From Flavobacterium sp. (GTDB lineage: Bacteria; Bacteroidota; Bacteroidia; Flavobacteriales; Flavobacteriaceae), in assembly GCF_013822155.1 (NCBI RefSeq), contig NZ_PNJW01000019.1, forward strand, positions 1 through 48,042: DNA of 48,042 nucleotides, given 5' to 3'. The position numbers and the translations under genes were made by a program. This document shows positions 17,907 through 26,778 of this stretch, one piece after another (the first letter of the stretch is position 1; each line of letters opens with the position of its first letter). Under the pieces are notes generated by a model that saw only the letters and a list, made by a program, of their open reading frames with translations, was not told where the DNA came from and did no database searches.

Positions 17907-18251
17907 ATGCCAAGATCAGTAAATTCTGTTGCTAAAAGAGCACGAAGAAAAAAAGTATTAAAGCAAGCCAAAGGTTTCTTTGGTAGACGTAAAAACGTTT
18001 GGACGGTTGCTAAAAACGCGGTTGAAAAAGCCATGGTTTATGCTTACCGTGATAGAAAACAAAACAAAAGAAACTTCCGTTCTTTATGGATTATGCGTAT
18101 TAACGCTGGTGCTCGTTTGGAAGGAATGAGTTATTCTCAATTTATCGGAAAAGTAAAAGCTAACGGTATCGAATTGAACCGTAAAGTGCTTGCTGATTTA
18201 GCAATGAATCATCCGGAAGCTTTTAAAGCAATTTTGAATAAAGTAAAATAA
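17907..18251 (+). CDS. rplT: 50S ribosomal protein L20
   Basis: The 114-residue basic protein begins [20 protein letters not shown] and contains the L20 core ([37 protein letters not shown]). It binds 23S rRNA early in assembly and in several bacteria represses its own operon. The ATG at 17907 gives the exact family length. An upstream in-frame ATG would add 14 residues not found in L20. The 148-base spacer after rpmI holds a heptamer array and an AT-rich inverted segment near 17819-17841, either of which could take part in leader regulation. A strong terminator follows. Confidence 0.97.
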   Translation: MPRSVNSVAKRARRKKVLKQAKGFFGRRKNVWTVAKNAVEKAMVYAYRDRKQNKRNFRSLWIMRINAGARLEGMSYSQFIGKVKANGIELNRKVLADLAMNHPEAFKAILNKVK

Positions 18252-18288
18252 ACGTTTTAACAATCCGATTTTAACTTACTTACATAGA

Positions 18289-18318
18289 AAATCCCAATCG
18301 AAAGGTTGGGATTTTTTT
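18289..18318 (+). terminator. Terminator of the rplT operon
   Basis: An 11-bp stem (18289-18299 with 18304-18314, one G-T pair) closed by a GAAA tetraloop is followed by a T run. It lies 37 bases after the rplT stop. Confidence 0.9.
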
Positions 18319-18331
18319 ATACCTATTTTAT

Positions 18332-19177
18332 TTACTTGAAAACTTCCTCCTTCTCTCCATCAAAACTTGCAAAGACCATACTTGGATGCGAATCCTTGTG
18401 AAAAATAGTTCCTTCTTTATCAATTGCAATTGCTCCTGCAAAACCATCAAATTGTTTGAGTTCGTTGAAGGTTTTTTCAAATGCAGCTTCTAAAGTGAAT
18501 CCATCGGTTACTCGGGTAACAATTTTTGTAGCAACAGCTCCACTTACAATATCTTCTCCTACTCCGGTCAAACTTACACCACAAAATTCATTGGCATAAT
18601 TTCCGGCAACGGTTGCTGAATCCGAAATTCTGCCCGGAATCTCAAAGCCTTTTCCGCCGGTTGAAGTAGCAACAGCTATTTTGCCATTTGAATCTAAAGC
18701 AACACAACCCACAGTTCCTATTCCCTTAGCTTGCAATTTAGCTTCATACTCTGCTCTTCTTTGTGGAATTTCTGTTGAAAAAGGTTCAAATCCGTGTTTT
18801 CTGGCAAAACTGGTTGCTCCTCTCCCACCCAAAACTCTATCGTCAACATTCAACAAAACTTCAGCTACTTGAATTGGGTTTTTTACTTCTTCAATATTGA
18901 TTACGCCACTCATTTTCAAAGAAGTTCCATCCATTATTGCGGCACTCATTCTGATTTTTCCATCGCTTTGAATTTGTGAACCAATACCAGCATTGAACAA
19001 TTCGTCATCTTCTAATAATGATACTGCATAGACAACAGTTTCTAAAGCCGAATGTATAGTAAGGTACTCATAAGAATCCTTAACAATTCGCAATAAAGCC
19101 TCTTGCTTTGCAATTTTAGTTTCTAGATTAGTGGAAGATTCCGAGAAAAAACCGCCGTGAATAATTATTTTAGACAT
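18332..19177 (-). CDS. iaaA: Isoaspartyl peptidase / plant-type L-asparaginase
   Basis: The 281-residue Ntn-hydrolase precursor has the family's autocleavage site GIGTVGCVALD. T155 would become the N-terminal nucleophile after self-cleavage into alpha (about 154) and beta (about 127) chains. Other family markers are ELFNAGIGSQIQSDG, GGRGATSFARKHGF and ATSTGGKGFEIPGRISDS. No signal peptide is visible, so it is cytoplasmic. The enzyme splits beta-aspartyl dipeptides. That is the second step in breaking down cyanophycin, after cyanophycinase releases beta-Asp-Arg. Its gene is next to those for cyanophycinase and cyanophycin synthetase, which supports that role. Confidence 0.9.
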   Translation of the reverse strand: MSKIIIHGGFFSESSTNLETKIAKQEALLRIVKDSYEYLTIHSALETVVYAVSLLEDDELFNAGIGSQIQSDGKIRMSAAIMDGTSLKMSGVINIEEVKNPIQVAEVLLNVDDRVLGGRGATSFARKHGFEPFSTEIPQRRAEYEAKLQAKGIGTVGCVALDSNGKIAVATSTGGKGFEIPGRISDSATVAGNYANEFCGVSLTGVGEDIVSGAVATKIVTRVTDGFTLEAAFEKTFNELKQFDGFAGAIAIDKEGTIFHKDSHPSMVFASFDGEKEEVFK

Positions 19178-19193
19178 AAATGTAAATTAAAAA

Positions 19194-19248
19194 GGGACAC
19201 AGATTAGAGAATTTTTTAAAATTATATAATTTCTCTAATCTGTGTTCC
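19194..19248 (-). terminator. Hairpin between cphB and the isoaspartyl peptidase gene
   Basis: An 18-bp stem (19194-19211 with 19231-19248, one G-T pair) encloses a 19-base AT-rich loop and is followed on the minus strand by five T. It lies in the 92-base spacer and could terminate or weaken read-through from cphB. Confidence 0.7.
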
Positions 19249-19269
19249 AAAAATATTTCAAAATTAAAA

Positions 19270-20142
19270 TTATAGGTATTGTGATGAATGAATGTGCATT
19301 TTGTAGGTTTCTAAATCAAATGTATCATGCATACTCATGACATGCGTAACTAAATGATTAATTGAAATTGGCTGGCCTAATTCTACCTGAGTTAAATTAG
19401 TATCTTTAATTTCTCGCCCATCAACTAAAATAACTAATCCAGAACCTATGGCTTCCATTTTAGAATTGTGTGTAATCAAAAGTCCGGTGTCTTCTCCTAA
19501 GCCTATTCCTAACACTTTTGGGTTTCCAACAACCGCTTGAAATAAACGTCCTATGCGACCTCTTTGCACAAAATGTGTATCAATAATCACATCATCAATT
19601 AACCCTAAACCACTGGTGATTTTTACTTCTCCTTTTAAAAGTGCTTCATGGCTACTTCCTTGATATATCATATTATTAGAAGCTGCTGCAGCTCCTGCCG
19701 AAGTTCCTGCATAAATAAAAAGTTCATTTTTATATTTATCCAATAAAATATCGTGAAATTTTGTGCCTCCCAAAATAGATGATAATCGCAATTGGTCCCC
19801 ACCGGTAAACATAACAATGTCAGCTGCTTTTAAACGGTCTATATTTTCTTGCTCACTGGCTTGTTCACGGCGTTCAATATGCAAAACATCAACGTTGGTT
19901 GCATTTAAATATTGAAATGCTTTGGCATATTCCGGACCAACTTCTCTCGGAATCTTTGAAGCTGTTGTGATGATTTCAATTCTTGATTTTTCTTTATATT
20001 TTGATTCGTCTATGATTCTTTTTAAAATTCCTTTTTCAAAAAAATTCATGTTTTTAGAAACATCCTGATCAAAACTCGATTCAGTAAAACTGCCTTTATC
20101 AACAGCTCCACCAATGATAATTAATTTTCCTCTGCTATTCAT
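19270..20142 (-). CDS. cphB: Cyanophycinase
   Basis: The 290-residue S51-family serine exopeptidase starts MNSRGKLIIIGGAVDKGSF. It has FTGGDQLRLSS at about 112-122, the nucleophile elbow YAGTSAGAAA with S148, and DTHFVQRGRIGRL at about 188-200. All are typical of CphB. It releases beta-Asp-Arg dipeptides from cyanophycin (multi-L-arginyl-poly-L-aspartate). The ATG at 20142 is preferred, because an upstream in-frame start at 20214 would add 24 residues unrelated to the family. No signal peptide is visible, so it should be the intracellular form acting on stored granules. It is divergent from cphA and upstream of the isoaspartyl peptidase. Confidence 0.93.
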   Translation of the reverse strand: MNSRGKLIIIGGAVDKGSFTESSFDQDVSKNMNFFEKGILKRIIDESKYKEKSRIEIITTASKIPREVGPEYAKAFQYLNATNVDVLHIERREQASEQENIDRLKAADIVMFTGGDQLRLSSILGGTKFHDILLDKYKNELFIYAGTSAGAAAASNNMIYQGSSHEALLKGEVKITSGLGLIDDVIIDTHFVQRGRIGRLFQAVVGNPKVLGIGLGEDTGLLITHNSKMEAIGSGLVILVDGREIKDTNLTQVELGQPISINHLVTHVMSMHDTFDLETYKMHIHSSQYL

Positions 20143-20428
20143 TTTGTAAAAATAGTAAAATCTATATAGGCAGCAATATTTTTGAGGTATTTTAAGGTAA
20201 ATTAGAACCAACAATCAAACTAAATCAAATCACAAAAAATATACTTAATCCTTTATTTATGAAGTAAATAATAACTCCCTTTGAATGTCACTGTGAATTT
20301 TCCATATCAATTCAAATAAATTTTGGCATAACATGCAAAAAAAATCCAGTAGCAAAGTAAATATTTCTTATTTTTAACAAAATCATTCACAAAACAAAAA
20401 CTAATTTTTCCAATCAATTTCAAGTTTT

Positions 20429-23053
20429 ATGAAAATATTAAAAGTACAAGCTCTTCGTGGTCCAAATTTATGGAGTATTCAACGCAAAAAATTAATTCAA
20501 ATGCGTTTGGATTTAGAAGAAATGGAACAAAATCCAACCAATAAAATTGACGGTTTTAGAGAAAGACTTGAAGCAATGTTTCCAGCCATGATAGAACACC
20601 GTTGTTCAGAAGGTGTCCGAGGTGGTTTTTTTATGCGAATTGAAAAAGGAACTTGGATGGGTCATGTCATTGAACACATAGCACTAGAAATTCAAACCCT
20701 TGCCGGAATGGAAACCGGTTTTGGAAGAACCAGAGAAACCAAAACCCCCGGAGTTTATAATGTCGTTTTTAGTTACACGGAAGAAAACGTCGGAATGTTT
20801 GCCGCTGAAAGCTCCGTAAGGATTGCCGAAGCTTTAATTGCCGGCACGGATTATGATTTAGAAGCGGACATCAAAAAAATGAAAGAAATTCGGGAACGTG
20901 TTCGTCTTGGACCTTCAACCGGAAGCATTGTGGAAGAAGCCGTTTCGAGAGATATTCCTTGGATTCGATTGGGTACAAACTCTTTAGTACAATTAGGTTA
21001 CGGAGTGAATCAAATGCGTTTTCAAGCAACAATTACTTGTAAAACCAGCAACATCGCTGTTGATATAGCTTGTAATAAAGAAGAAACCAAGAGAATGCTA
21101 CAATTGGCTTCTATTCCGGTAGCAAGTGGTTCTATATGTGTAGATGAAGAAGATTTAGAACTTACTATTAAAAAAATTGGATATCCTATCGTTATAAAAC
21201 CATTAGACGGTAATCATGGGAAAGGGGCTTCCATTAATGTGGTAACTTGGGAAGATGCCAAAGAAGGTTTAGAACACGCCAAGAAATACAGCCGTCGAGT
21301 TATTGTTGAAAAATTTATTACCGGATTTGATTTTCGGGTTTTAGTCATTGATAATAAATTGGTTGCTGCCGCCAAAAGAGTTCCTGCACACGTGGTTGGC
21401 AATGGGAAAAACACTATTCAGGAGTTAATTGACATTACTAACCTCGACCCAAAAAGAGGTTATGGACATGAAAATGTATTAACCGAAATAACAGTGGACC
21501 GCGATACAACTGATTTATTGGAAAAAATGGGTTACACATTAGAAACCATACCAAATAATGGAGAAACGGTTTATTTAAAATCAACTGCTAATCTAAGCAC
21601 CGGTGGAACTTCAGTAGATGTAACAGATATGATGCATCCTGAAAATATCTTTTTAGCCGAACGAATTTCTCGAGTGATTGGTTTAGATATTTGTGGCATT
21701 GATATTATGGCAGAAAATTTAACCCAACCTTTAAAAGAAAATGGCGGAGTTATTTTAGAAGTTAATGCTGCACCGGGTTTCAGAATGCACTTAGACCCCT
21801 CTGAAGGTTTGGCCAGAAACGTAGCTGCTCCGGTAATTGACATGCTTTATCCTCCGGGAAAACCTAGTCGAATTCCAATTATTGCCGTTACCGGAACAAA
21901 CGGAAAAACAACGACTACCCGATTATTAGCTCATATTGTTAAAAATAATGGTTTCCGAGTAGGTTTCACCACTTCTGATGGAATCTATATTCAAAATCAT
22001 ATGTTGGAAAAAGGTGACACAACCGGACCTTTGAGTGCCGAATATATTTTGAAAGACCCAACAGTAGAATTTGCCGTTTTAGAAACTGCCCGAGGTGGAA
22101 TTTTAAGAGCCGGTTTAGGTTTTAGCCGATGTGACATTGCAATTATAACCAATATTCGCGAAGACCATTTGGGATTAAATGACATTGATACATTAGACGA
22201 TTTGGCCCGTGTAAAAAGTGTAGTTGTTCGAAGTGTGAAAAAAGATGGTTGGGCCATTTTAAATACCGAAGACGATCAGTGCATGAAAATTGCCAACGAT
22301 TTGAATTGCAACATTGCTTATTTCTCTATGGATGAAGAAAATCCGGTAGCAAAAAAATTAAGCAAAGAAGGCAAAATTGTAGCCGTTTATGAAAATGGTT
22401 TTGTAACTATCAAAAAAGGAGATTGGAAAATTAGAATTGAAAAAGTATTACATATTCCGTTGACTTTAGGCGGAAAAGCGAAGTTTATGATTCAAAATGT
22501 TTTAGCTGCCACATTGGCCAGTTACTTGTATGGTTTTAAAACCGATGACATTAGTTTATCCCTTCAAACATTTATTCCTAGTGTAGCTCAAACGCCGGGT
22601 AGAATGAATATTTTTGAATTTAAACGATTCAAAGTCATGATTGATTTTGCTCATAATCCGGCCGGATATTCTGCCATTGAAGATTTGTTGAGTAACATTG
22701 AAGCTACCCGAAAAATCGGAATCATTGCCGGTGTTGGCGACAGAAGAGATGAAGATATTCGAGATTGTGCTGAAATTGCGGCTCGAATGTTTGACCATAT
22801 CATTATTCGACAAGAAAAACATTTAAGAGGTCGAACTGAACAAGAAATTATTAATTTGATTTTAGAAGGAATTCAATTGGCAAATAGAGAAGTTACCTAC
22901 GAAATTATTCCAAAAGAAATTGAAGCTATTAAACATGCCATCAATATTGCAGATGAAGGCACTTTTATTACTGCCTTAAGTGATGTGGTTACCAACGCAA
23001 TTGGTATAGTTCAGGAATATTTAGATAAGGAAAATGAAGAGAACTTGAGTTAA
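20429..23053 (+). CDS. cphA: Cyanophycin synthetase
   Basis: The 874-residue enzyme has the CphA1 layout. An N-terminal domain (about 1-160) opens MKILKVQALRGPNLWS. An ATP-grasp domain (about 215-480, YPIVIKPLDGNHGKGASINV) adds aspartate. A Mur-ligase-like domain (about 487-874, GTNGKTTTTRLLAHIV) adds arginine. The late segment FKVMIDFAHNPAGYSAIEDLL and GDRRDEDIRDCAEIAARMFD are typical Mur-ligase C-terminal motifs. It builds the storage polymer cyanophycin from Asp and Arg with ATP. Length is normal and both active centres look intact. The gene is divergent from cphB across a 286-base AT-rich region that holds no other gene I can see. Confidence 0.96.
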   Translation: MKILKVQALRGPNLWSIQRKKLIQMRLDLEEMEQNPTNKIDGFRERLEAMFPAMIEHRCSEGVRGGFFMRIEKGTWMGHVIEHIALEIQTLAGMETGFGRTRETKTPGVYNVVFSYTEENVGMFAAESSVRIAEALIAGTDYDLEADIKKMKEIRERVRLGPSTGSIVEEAVSRDIPWIRLGTNSLVQLGYGVNQMRFQATITCKTSNIAVDIACNKEETKRMLQLASIPVASGSICVDEEDLELTIKKIGYPIVIKPLDGNHGKGASINVVTWEDAKEGLEHAKKYSRRVIVEKFITGFDFRVLVIDNKLVAAAKRVPAHVVGNGKNTIQELIDITNLDPKRGYGHENVLTEITVDRDTTDLLEKMGYTLETIPNNGETVYLKSTANLSTGGTSVDVTDMMHPENIFLAERISRVIGLDICGIDIMAENLTQPLKENGGVILEVNAAPGFRMHLDPSEGLARNVAAPVIDMLYPPGKPSRIPIIAVTGTNGKTTTTRLLAHIVKNNGFRVGFTTSDGIYIQNHMLEKGDTTGPLSAEYILKDPTVEFAVLETARGGILRAGLGFSRCDIAIITNIREDHLGLNDIDTLDDLARVKSVVVRSVKKDGWAILNTEDDQCMKIANDLNCNIAYFSMDEENPVAKKLSKEGKIVAVYENGFVTIKKGDWKIRIEKVLHIPLTLGGKAKFMIQNVLAATLASYLYGFKTDDISLSLQTFIPSVAQTPGRMNIFEFKRFKVMIDFAHNPAGYSAIEDLLSNIEATRKIGIIAGVGDRRDEDIRDCAEIAARMFDHIIIRQEKHLRGRTEQEIINLILEGIQLANREVTYEIIPKEIEAIKHAINIADEGTFITALSDVVTNAIGIVQEYLDKENEENLS

Positions 23054-23080
23054 AATCAATAAATCATTCAAATTTATAAA

Positions 23081-23118
23081 GGGTACTATTTCAATTCAAA
23101 TGAATAGTATCCTTTTTT
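23081..23118 (+). terminator. Terminator of cphA
   Basis: A stem of about 10 bp (from 23081 with the arm ending at 23112, one G-T pair) is followed by six T, 28 bases after the cphA stop. Confidence 0.75.
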
Positions 23119-23149
23119 ATATCTTTACAAAAAACAAACAAACTATATT

Positions 23150-25282
23150 ATGGATAAAAAATTCATACTCTTCTTTAGTTTATTTTTAGCGATTTCCGTT
23201 AATGCTCAATTAAAAAAAATCACATTAGAAGAAAGTGTATTACAACAAGGCAGAAAATTTGGTGCTGATAGATTAACCGGTTTTCAATGGATTCCAAACT
23301 CCGATAAATATGTTTATTACACCGAAGTTTGGACTAAAATGATGTCAGCTTCTTCTAAAGATAACAAACCAACTGAATTGGTTACATTAGCAGCTATTAA
23401 TTTAGCTTTGGGAACCAATTTAAAAAACTTTTTTGGTTTGGAGTGGATTGATGCTAATACAATTTTAGTTTCGGAAAAGGGAAAATATTATACGTATTCT
23501 CTAACTTCAAAATCAGGAAAAATCACACAAGTATCTCCGGAAAATGCAGAAAATCAAACTTTTGATATATCCAAAACCAATTTAGCCTTTACAGAAGAAA
23601 ATAATTTATATTTCTTAGATAAGAACAATAAAAAAATTGCTGTTACGAACGAAACAAATAAAGAAATAGTTTCAGGCCAATCTATTTCCAGAAACGAATT
23701 TGGCATTAAAAACGGCATTTTTTGGTCTCCAAAATCTTCCTATTTAGCATTTTATCAAAAGGATGAAACAGAAGTCGCTGATTATCCTTTATTAGATATT
23801 AATGAAACTCCCGGAAAATTAGTATCTATCAAATATCCAATGATTGGTCAGAAATCTGAAAAACCAAGAGTTGGAATTTTTAATTTGGCAACAGGCAAAA
23901 CTGTTTTTATCAACCCGAAAAATAATCCTGATGATTATTTAACCAATCTTTCTTGGTCACCGGATGAAAAATACATCTTGATTGCAGAATTAAACCGAGG
24001 TCAAAATGACATGAATTTGAATGTTTATGATGCCAATTCGGGTGAATTTATTAGAACTATTTTGAACGAAAAGAATGCTAAATGGGTTGAACCGGAGCAC
24101 GATGCCTTTTTTCCAAATGCTAAATCAAACAATTTTATTTGGCTCAGTGAAAAAAGTGGTTTTCAAAATTTATACTATTATACTATAGAGGGTAAATTAA
24201 TCAAACAACTTACTTCAAATAAATTTCCGGTAAGGGAAATTATGCAAGCAAATCCGGCAGGAAAAGAGATTTATTTTAAAGCAACGGGTGAAAATCCAAC
24301 TAATATGTTGGTTTATAAAGTAGATTTGAAAGGGAAACAAACGCTAATTACTAAAAACGAAGGTGTTCATAATGTGGTTATTTCCAACGATGGAAATTGG
24401 TTTTTTGATGAATTCTCGAATCATTCAACTCCATCAAAATCATTGCTATATGATAAAAAACTTAACGCTACGACTTTGTTGGAAAGCAAAAACAAATATG
24501 ATGGTTATGAAATGGGAACCGCAGAAGTCAGAACTATTAAAGCTGCTGATGGTACAACCGATTTATATACCCGTTTAATAAAACCAAGCCATTTTGATCC
24601 AAACAAAAAATATCCCGTTATGGTTTATGTTTATGGTGGTCCACATGCTCAAATGATAACAAATTCCTATTTAGATGGAGCTAATTTGTGGATGTATTGG
24701 ATGGCGGAACAAGGTTATTTAGTTTTTACAGTGGACAATCGCGGATCGGATAATCGTGGTTTTGAATTTGAAAGCGTTATTCATGGCCGATGTGGTTTTA
24801 ATGAAATTGAGGATCAAATTAAAGGAATTGACTATCTAAAATCTTTACCTTATGTTGACAGCAATCGATTAGCTGTTCACGGTTGGAGTTATGGCGGATT
24901 TATGACTACCTCCTTGATGTTGAGAAAACCTGATGTATTTAAAGTTGGTGTTGCCGGCGGACCTGTTGTTGATTGGAAATGGTATGAAGTGATGTATGGT
25001 GAACGTTATATGGATACACCTGCTGAAAATCAAAAAGGTTTTGAAGAAGCTAGTGTTTTAAACTATGTAAAAGAATTAAAAGGAAAGCTATTATTAATTC
25101 ACGGAACGAATGATGATGTAGTGGTGGAACAACATAATTTATCTCTAGTCAAAAAATTTGTGGAAGCAGGAAAACAAGTAGATTATTTTCCATATCCAAT
25201 GCACAAACACAACGTAAATGGTAAAGACAGAGTGCATTTGATTACTAAAGTTTTAAATTATATTATTGATAATAATAAATAA
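23150..25282 (+). CDS. S9 family peptidase, dipeptidyl-peptidase IV type
   Basis: The 710-residue protein has a signal peptide (MDKKFILFFSLFLAISVNAQ), a beta-propeller domain (about 40-440) and a C-terminal alpha/beta-hydrolase domain. The catalytic residues are visible: Ser in GWSYGGFM (about 579), Asp in HGTNDDVVV (about 651) and His in YPMHKHNV (about 685). The pair DNRGSDNRGFEFE is a family marker. It probably trims Xaa-Pro or similar dipeptides from peptides in the periplasm. The propeller lacks an obvious EE double-glutamate motif of classical DPP IV that I could confirm, so the exact specificity stays open. The gene is flanked by terminators on both sides and so is transcribed alone. 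Confidence 0.9.
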   Translation: MDKKFILFFSLFLAISVNAQLKKITLEESVLQQGRKFGADRLTGFQWIPNSDKYVYYTEVWTKMMSASSKDNKPTELVTLAAINLALGTNLKNFFGLEWIDANTILVSEKGKYYTYSLTSKSGKITQVSPENAENQTFDISKTNLAFTEENNLYFLDKNNKKIAVTNETNKEIVSGQSISRNEFGIKNGIFWSPKSSYLAFYQKDETEVADYPLLDINETPGKLVSIKYPMIGQKSEKPRVGIFNLATGKTVFINPKNNPDDYLTNLSWSPDEKYILIAELNRGQNDMNLNVYDANSGEFIRTILNEKNAKWVEPEHDAFFPNAKSNNFIWLSEKSGFQNLYYYTIEGKLIKQLTSNKFPVREIMQANPAGKEIYFKATGENPTNMLVYKVDLKGKQTLITKNEGVHNVVISNDGNWFFDEFSNHSTPSKSLLYDKKLNATTLLESKNKYDGYEMGTAEVRTIKAADGTTDLYTRLIKPSHFDPNKKYPVMVYVYGGPHAQMITNSYLDGANLWMYWMAEQGYLVFTVDNRGSDNRGFEFESVIHGRCGFNEIEDQIKGIDYLKSLPYVDSNRLAVHGWSYGGFMTTSLMLRKPDVFKVGVAGGPVVDWKWYEVMYGERYMDTPAENQKGFEEASVLNYVKELKGKLLLIHGTNDDVVVEQHNLSLVKKFVEAGKQVDYFPYPMHKHNVNGKDRVHLITKVLNYIIDNNK

Positions 25283-25302
25283 AGTACTTTAGAAAAAAGA
25301 GT

Positions 25303-25340
25303 AAAAAAAAACCGAAAGAAGAAATCGCTTTCGGTTTTTT
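25303..25340. terminator. Bidirectional terminator after the S9 peptidase gene
   Basis: An 8-bp core stem (25311-25318 with 25328-25335) is extended by A and T tracts on both sides. It serves the convergent S9 peptidase and amidotransferase-like genes. Confidence 0.85.
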
Positions 25341-25371
25341 AGTTATGATAATATTATAGTATAAGTTTTCA

Positions 25372-26643
25372 TTATGTTTTCTGTTTCTTTTTCTTAGCGG
25401 CAGGAAACAGTACATTATTTAAAATCAATCGATAACCCGGTGAATTCGGATGTAAATCTAATACAGTAGGGGCATCGCCAACCAAATGCTGATAATCTTC
25501 CGGATCATGTCCGCCAAAATAAGTAAACATTCCTTTTCCTTTTGTTCCGTGAATGTAACGAGCTTCACCATTAAATCTGTTTTCACCCATGACCAACACA
25601 TGTGATTTGATTCGTTCACTATCAAAAGCGGTGGTTTGACCCATAAAACCTTTGACTAATTGTGTATGATTTTGACACAACATACTAGGAATTGGATCCC
25701 ATTTTGCAGAATATTCCATCAAAGTAAAATAATCCTTTTCCATCGGCATTTTGCGTTTGGTAGTCATATCAATATCCGAAAACTCATAAACGGTTGGTGA
25801 TCTTTCCAAAATATAATCTTTAAAAGCGAATGTTCTTGAATAATCAATTTTAGATTGATAGTTGGCCTCACTTTCATCACCATCAAACATAGGCTCACAA
25901 ATATCGACACCTTCAGCTGACAAAGCAATATCAAAACTATCTGTTGCAGAACACATCGCAAACATAAAACCACCTCCAATCACAAAATCTCTTATTTTTT
26001 TGGCTACAGCTAATTTCTCTTCAGAAACTTTAGAATATCCTAATTTTGTTGCTAAGGCTTCAGCTTCTTTTTTCTGTTCAATATACCAAGGTGCATTTCG
26101 ATAGGCTCCGAAAAACTTACCGTATTGTCCTGAAAAATCTTCATGATGCAAATGCAACCAATCATACAAGAGAAGCTGATCCGTTAAAACTTCTTCATCA
26201 TAAACAGCTTTAAACGGAATTTCGGCATACGTTAAAACCAACGTTACAGCATCATCCCAAGGTTGTTTTCCTTTTGGGGTATAAACAGCAATTTTAGGTG
26301 CTTTTTCCAAAACAACCGATTCCATATTTTGCGATGGACTACTGATTTCATCTAAAATTTGATTTGCTTGTCCATCAGAAAGAATTTCAAAACTAACGCC
26401 ACGAATTTGACATTCTTTCCTTATTTCTGCTGCATCAGGAAGCAAAAAAGAACCTCCTCGATAATTGAGCAACCAACTGGCCTTGAAATCTTTTTCTAAA
26501 GCCCAATAAGTAATTCCATATGCTTTTAAATGGTTTTGCTGGGTAGCTTCGTCCATCGGTATAAGAATGAAACTGGCTTTTACCGAAAAGGAAAGTAAAA
26601 AAAATAAACAATATAGAATTGATTTTTTCAAAGTCTTCAACAT
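25372..26643 (-). CDS. Secreted class I amidotransferase-like protein of unknown function
   Basis: The 423-residue protein has an N-terminal signal peptide or anchor (about 1-24). The segment GGGFMFAMCSATDSFDIALSAEG at about residues 218-240 resembles the nucleophile elbow of class I glutamine-amidotransferase folds, with a cysteine in the expected place. APKIAVYTPKG and VTLVLTYAEIPFKAVYDEEVL fit a Rossmann-like first half. Relatives in Bacteroidota are, as I recall, often labelled asparagine synthetase B. The sequence has neither the N-terminal cysteine nor the PP-loop of AsnB, so that name is not supported. The highly conserved DWLHLHHEDFSGQYG motif suggests a real enzymatic or binding site. 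Function is unknown. It lies alone on the minus strand between terminators. Confidence 0.6.
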   Translation of the reverse strand: MLKTLKKSILYCLFFLLSFSVKASFILIPMDEATQQNHLKAYGITYWALEKDFKASWLLNYRGGSFLLPDAAEIRKECQIRGVSFEILSDGQANQILDEISSPSQNMESVVLEKAPKIAVYTPKGKQPWDDAVTLVLTYAEIPFKAVYDEEVLTDQLLLYDWLHLHHEDFSGQYGKFFGAYRNAPWYIEQKKEAEALATKLGYSKVSEEKLAVAKKIRDFVIGGGFMFAMCSATDSFDIALSAEGVDICEPMFDGDESEANYQSKIDYSRTFAFKDYILERSPTVYEFSDIDMTTKRKMPMEKDYFTLMEYSAKWDPIPSMLCQNHTQLVKGFMGQTTAFDSERIKSHVLVMGENRFNGEARYIHGTKGKGMFTYFGGHDPEDYQHLVGDAPTVLDLHPNSPGYRLILNNVLFPAAKKKKQKT

Positions 26644-26709
26644 TTTAGATGGTCAAAATAAGTTGTAAAGCCAAAGATAAACGATTTTGTGTGAAGAAAA
26701 TGATAAAAA

Positions 26710-26773
26710 ATTATTAACCATATAGGTGATATAAGCTAGCTATGAATCTTATATCACCTATATGGTTAATAAT
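26710..26773 (-). terminator. 26-bp perfect inverted repeat after dnaB
   Basis: Perfectly complementary arms at 26710-26735 and 26748-26773 enclose a 12-base loop. On the minus strand the hairpin is followed at once by six T, so it can act as the dnaB terminator. The stem is unusually long and perfect for that job. Confidence 0.8.
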
Positions 26774-26778
26774 AAATT

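Noticed and set aside
25372..26643. Asparagine synthetase B
   Set aside because: It has no N-terminal cysteine nucleophile and no PP-loop, and it carries a signal peptide.
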